DNA from: an uncultured Collinsella sp. | GTDB lineage: Bacteria; Actinomycetota; Coriobacteriia; Coriobacteriales; Coriobacteriaceae | NCBI GenBank assembly: GCA_900757615.1 | Contig: CAAEON010000052.1 | Span: forward strand, 1 to 23,999 | DNA length: 23,999 nucleotides | Direction: 5' to 3' | Shown here: positions 23,601 through 23,999 of the stretch, piece after piece | Layout of the letters: every line of letters starts with the position of its first letter | Numbering within the stretch: the stretch's first letter is position 1 | Notes under the pieces: model-generated | Database searches by the model: none | Told to the model about the DNA's origin: nothing | The model's input: only the letters and a program-made list of their open reading frames with translations | Made by a program: the position numbers and the translations under genes

Positions 23601-23880
23601 GACGAGCTTCCTGAAGACGCTCGGCGTGGGCGAGCACAAGCTGAGCGTGGTTTCGACCACGGGCACGGCCGAGACGACCTTTACCGTTGCCGAGGCTGCC
23701 AAGCCCGCTCCTGGTCAGACCACTACGACTACTACGACCACGACTTCCAAGCCTAAGAAGAAGGCTGGCAAAGAGACGTTGCCTGAGTCCGGCGACAGCA
23801 CGTATGTCATGGCTGGTGCCGTACTCGCAGCCGGTGTGGCAGCCCTGCTGCTGGCGTGGGCCATGAAGCGCCGCGCTTAA
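17680..23880 (+). CDS. Large sortase-anchored surface protein (beta-helix, Cys/His modules, MBG domains, LPESG)
   Basis: This 2066-aa secreted protein is probably an adhesin. The signal peptide is residues 1-37 (MREKKTGMRRLAACVLAAAL). A beta-helix-like region (about 85-470) has repeated short turns such as CTFSNNADD and LDGCKFENNTQS. Three Cys/His modules with HW-x-x-C-x-CG and a later CxxCG lie at about 914-980, 1389-1462 and 1849-1914, separated by about 460-475 residues. Between them are YGX-type MBG domains (near 1055-1139 and 1530-1609), further MBG-like domains and related strand-rich segments. The end has nine threonines (2014-2022), a Lys-rich linker, sortase signal LPESG (2034-2038), a membrane span and KRRA. 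The frame is open from 17572, but the ATG at 17680 has GGGGAG five bases upstream and starts the signal peptide. No sortase gene is in view. Confidence 0.92.
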   Translation: MREKKTGMRRLAACVLAAALALGGAATTLATPAVAEAYPQGATFPIRSKDDLSYYEKDKPVVLKAGEDYVLTGKVDIDYYEVQGGTAENPTRLYFSNDSYLGGPLTDMRNKTYYRLPLFVVTGGYVEFIGDSGAATKVVCNGKTFLGDSDNWSQYLADKPNTGKKLNLTVMDLTLVANLDRDCDRAIMLYGTMGKGETVAFTNVNVSNWNCAKNAWNYYSNDKNTYTASPAPVTVRGSQVAVDATFTNCTFSNNADDCVGALSVVGRNAKPHVTLDGCKFENNTQSMIACDYLKVEDNHVHSGNIVVRNADLSVKNCSIRSTPDTGSTSWDGPCEYMIKDYKMHMTSGIAVAKDASCTIESSTIDDLYASPSYNNYGQKLDIQDSQRCAIYALGSVTLAGNTKVTTAKAKGVDASEIGSYGKVHVDKSFTGEAVLSVDDTKFDPESNKQYYYYEYVNLGTSDLSQEDLASRLKFANADLAYDVTGGKVKVIHRKHEHEWTYSANKDGYSIAATCNGQYEASHCVYSRDGETISLMSSKSGDLSFTYNGKQRDAVLATTKPSQKDNAVAQGKVKIVSARFYRGVDDNNPQGIEMEGSQPCDAGTYRVVATVAIEGQSDVTLERVFKINPASLAEKDSNRKNLCKVEIIGYDKLKDNVRFSNGDVLNDVPSYKWTGEEITPRIKVTYKLGDEWIELKEGVDFERLAWGESVSEKDPGAYRSQAWGLGNFAYGKFFYWSIYGTQFENVQAKGFDGTYDGKAHAPSVTVDNAPEGMQIEYSVDGGSLYEDRIPSYTNVTRDIYGNVCAETITYRITAPDYVPMEGELQIKIAPADQAAPKDVKTTAATGHALADGSIDGIDSTYEWKAEATSDYQWIAEGETSVKGLAAGKYSVRRKADRNHNASEALTVEVKDGPKKADGSGWKHDDTEHWNTCTCGKEDVDRAKHDFEWVVEQDATADKPGSKHERCKTCGYERESVEIPAFGITGYSGIYDGEKHGVTVNAETVASIQYREKGEKKWSDESPLICDAGSKTVEFNATLTSGDTCEGEVELKVDPCPVTVKPKDASKVYGYDDPTFELEAVEGSIVQGHPLSWFKIHREAGENVGTYKLTIEESKVGDKWDVIQRANYAPTLQDGTFEITKRQIGVGWTVGTYTYNGKPQGPKVTVSNVAEGDEGKVSYEVENATGIDAGSYPAKVTGLAGDPEVIKNYALPTENLEYTYTIYKAEQEKPQGLKAVNETIRGKCDGKIEGARGHVAYRLFRNEAGDVDGETMVSEDGKIENLAAGDYQVWYAETDNYMPSTPVEVHVDSGKYLWVTLSSENDAYSIVWHSPNRLQWHESVEFSVKISDGYFAGDDFAVKANGVVLEKNEGGTFVLSNVEENTAITVEGVRKHEAVNDKWLSDDNGHWHECACGDKIDEAEHDFEWVVVKAPTATEKGSKQQKCKACGHKLAEVEIPAAAIVGYSDEYDGAFHTVDATSLPEGATAKYSTDGKNWSPEAPKIRDVGTLTVAYQVTIDGAKAEGKVALEVKPRAITVSADGSTKTYGDADPEFTWAVTSGKLVEGESLEGITVKREAGEYVREGGYALNVTQAKGANPNYSITFVSGTFIINQRLLTVTWGTTEFVYDGEEHCPEAELGNVIGKDDLGATVDGSQTEVGASYTATLAELTGKAAGNYTLPADGLTCEFSIKNATQDAPKVQAEAETVSGKCDGKIEDVDATMEWRAKDAAEYQAVGEGMTELKDLAAGVYEVRYQAKANHDTSPATEVTVAAGRKLVVALPTTQQGYTLTSTATELDWHGSAKLAMSIDSAYFAGKDYAVNVNGKAVKLADDGTYELKDVEGDANVTVEGVLKHEPDGSGWAHDAKNHWHVCRCGEVLDKAEHTFEWVVDKPATTEAKGERHQECTSCGEKGATEDIAILTPTIIEGAGQTIAVDAAKDLSFRSNAPIKYFQKVLVDDKEVAAENYVLTEGSTIVTLKTSFLKTLGVGEHKLSVVSTTGTAETTFTVAEAAKPAPGQTTTTTTTTTSKPKKKAGKETLPESGDSTYVMAGAVLAAGVAALLLAWAMKRRA

Positions 23881-23926
23881 CCGCATGCCAGTTCCCAGCG
23901 GGGTAGCGCGCAGAGATGTGGTGTAA

Positions 23927-23959
23927 GAGGCGGGGCATGCCCCGTCTCCGCCCTTTCTT
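23927..23959 (+). terminator. Probable terminator of the surface protein gene
   Basis: GAGGCGGGG (23927-23935) pairs with CCCCGTCTC (23940-23948), with one G-T wobble and the loop CATG. CGCCCTTTCTT follows, about 47 bp past the stop. The run of T is short. From here to the window end only a small CCCTTTC-TT-GAAAGGG inverted repeat is seen, and no gene. Confidence 0.55.
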
Positions 23960-23999
23960 GAAAGGGAGGGGACACCGCCTAGAATTCGTCGTTGGAGTA

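Overview
The window looks like chromosome from a high-GC gut actinobacterium of the class Coriobacteriia, most likely Collinsella or a close relative. This rests on gene content and style (GC-rich codons, lactose/cellobiose-type PTS operon with a PRD regulator, hyp genes, large sortase-anchored surface protein). It is an inference, as no rRNA or marker search was possible. No tRNA, rRNA, CRISPR array, transposase or integrase gene is visible.

Layout. (1) 1-298: non-coding, with a probable terminator and short REP-like repeats. (2) 299-967 (-): HAD phosphatase of the phosphoglycolate phosphatase type. (3) 1150-7943: sugar-uptake cassette. A PRD/EIIB/EIIA-type regulator (-) diverges from an operon encoding EIIB, EIIC, EIIA, a GH1 6-phospho-beta-glucosidase and an operon-borne HPr, followed after a terminator by a small membrane protein. 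(4) 8179-14110 (-): nickel and [NiFe]-hydrogenase maturation block, reading a small His-rich helical protein, NikR, HypF, HypC, HypD, HypE. (5) 14342-14662 (-): thioredoxin, divergent from a 191-aa protein resembling a degenerate uracil-DNA glycosylase fold. (6) 15439-17438 (-): LytTR response regulator and GHKL histidine kinase. (7) 17680-23880 (+): a 2066-aa secreted surface protein with beta-helix, Cys/His modules, MBG domains and an LPESG sortase signal.

How they work together. The PTS cassette would import and phosphorylate a beta-glucoside such as cellobiose, hydrolyse it inside the cell, and supply its own HPr; only Enzyme I is missing. The Hyp proteins build and deliver the Fe(CN)2CO centre of a [NiFe]-hydrogenase encoded elsewhere, with NikR probably gating nickel. 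The two-component pair lies head-to-head with the surface protein and is a natural candidate regulator of it.

Main discovery. The PTS cassette is bracketed by 72-bp direct repeats (68/72 identical) that are the 3' end of hypE. One copy completes the intact hypE; the other is an 18-codon remnant lying 1 bp beyond the regulator's stop codon. This is the footprint expected of a roughly 7.1-kb insertion into the 3' end of hypE that restored the gene, yet no recombinase is present. Other points of interest are tandem palindromic operator-like repeats in front of the PTS operon, a His-rich NikR with a His-patterned partner protein, a 71-bp hairpin before hypF, and paired palindromes between the two-component genes and the surface protein.
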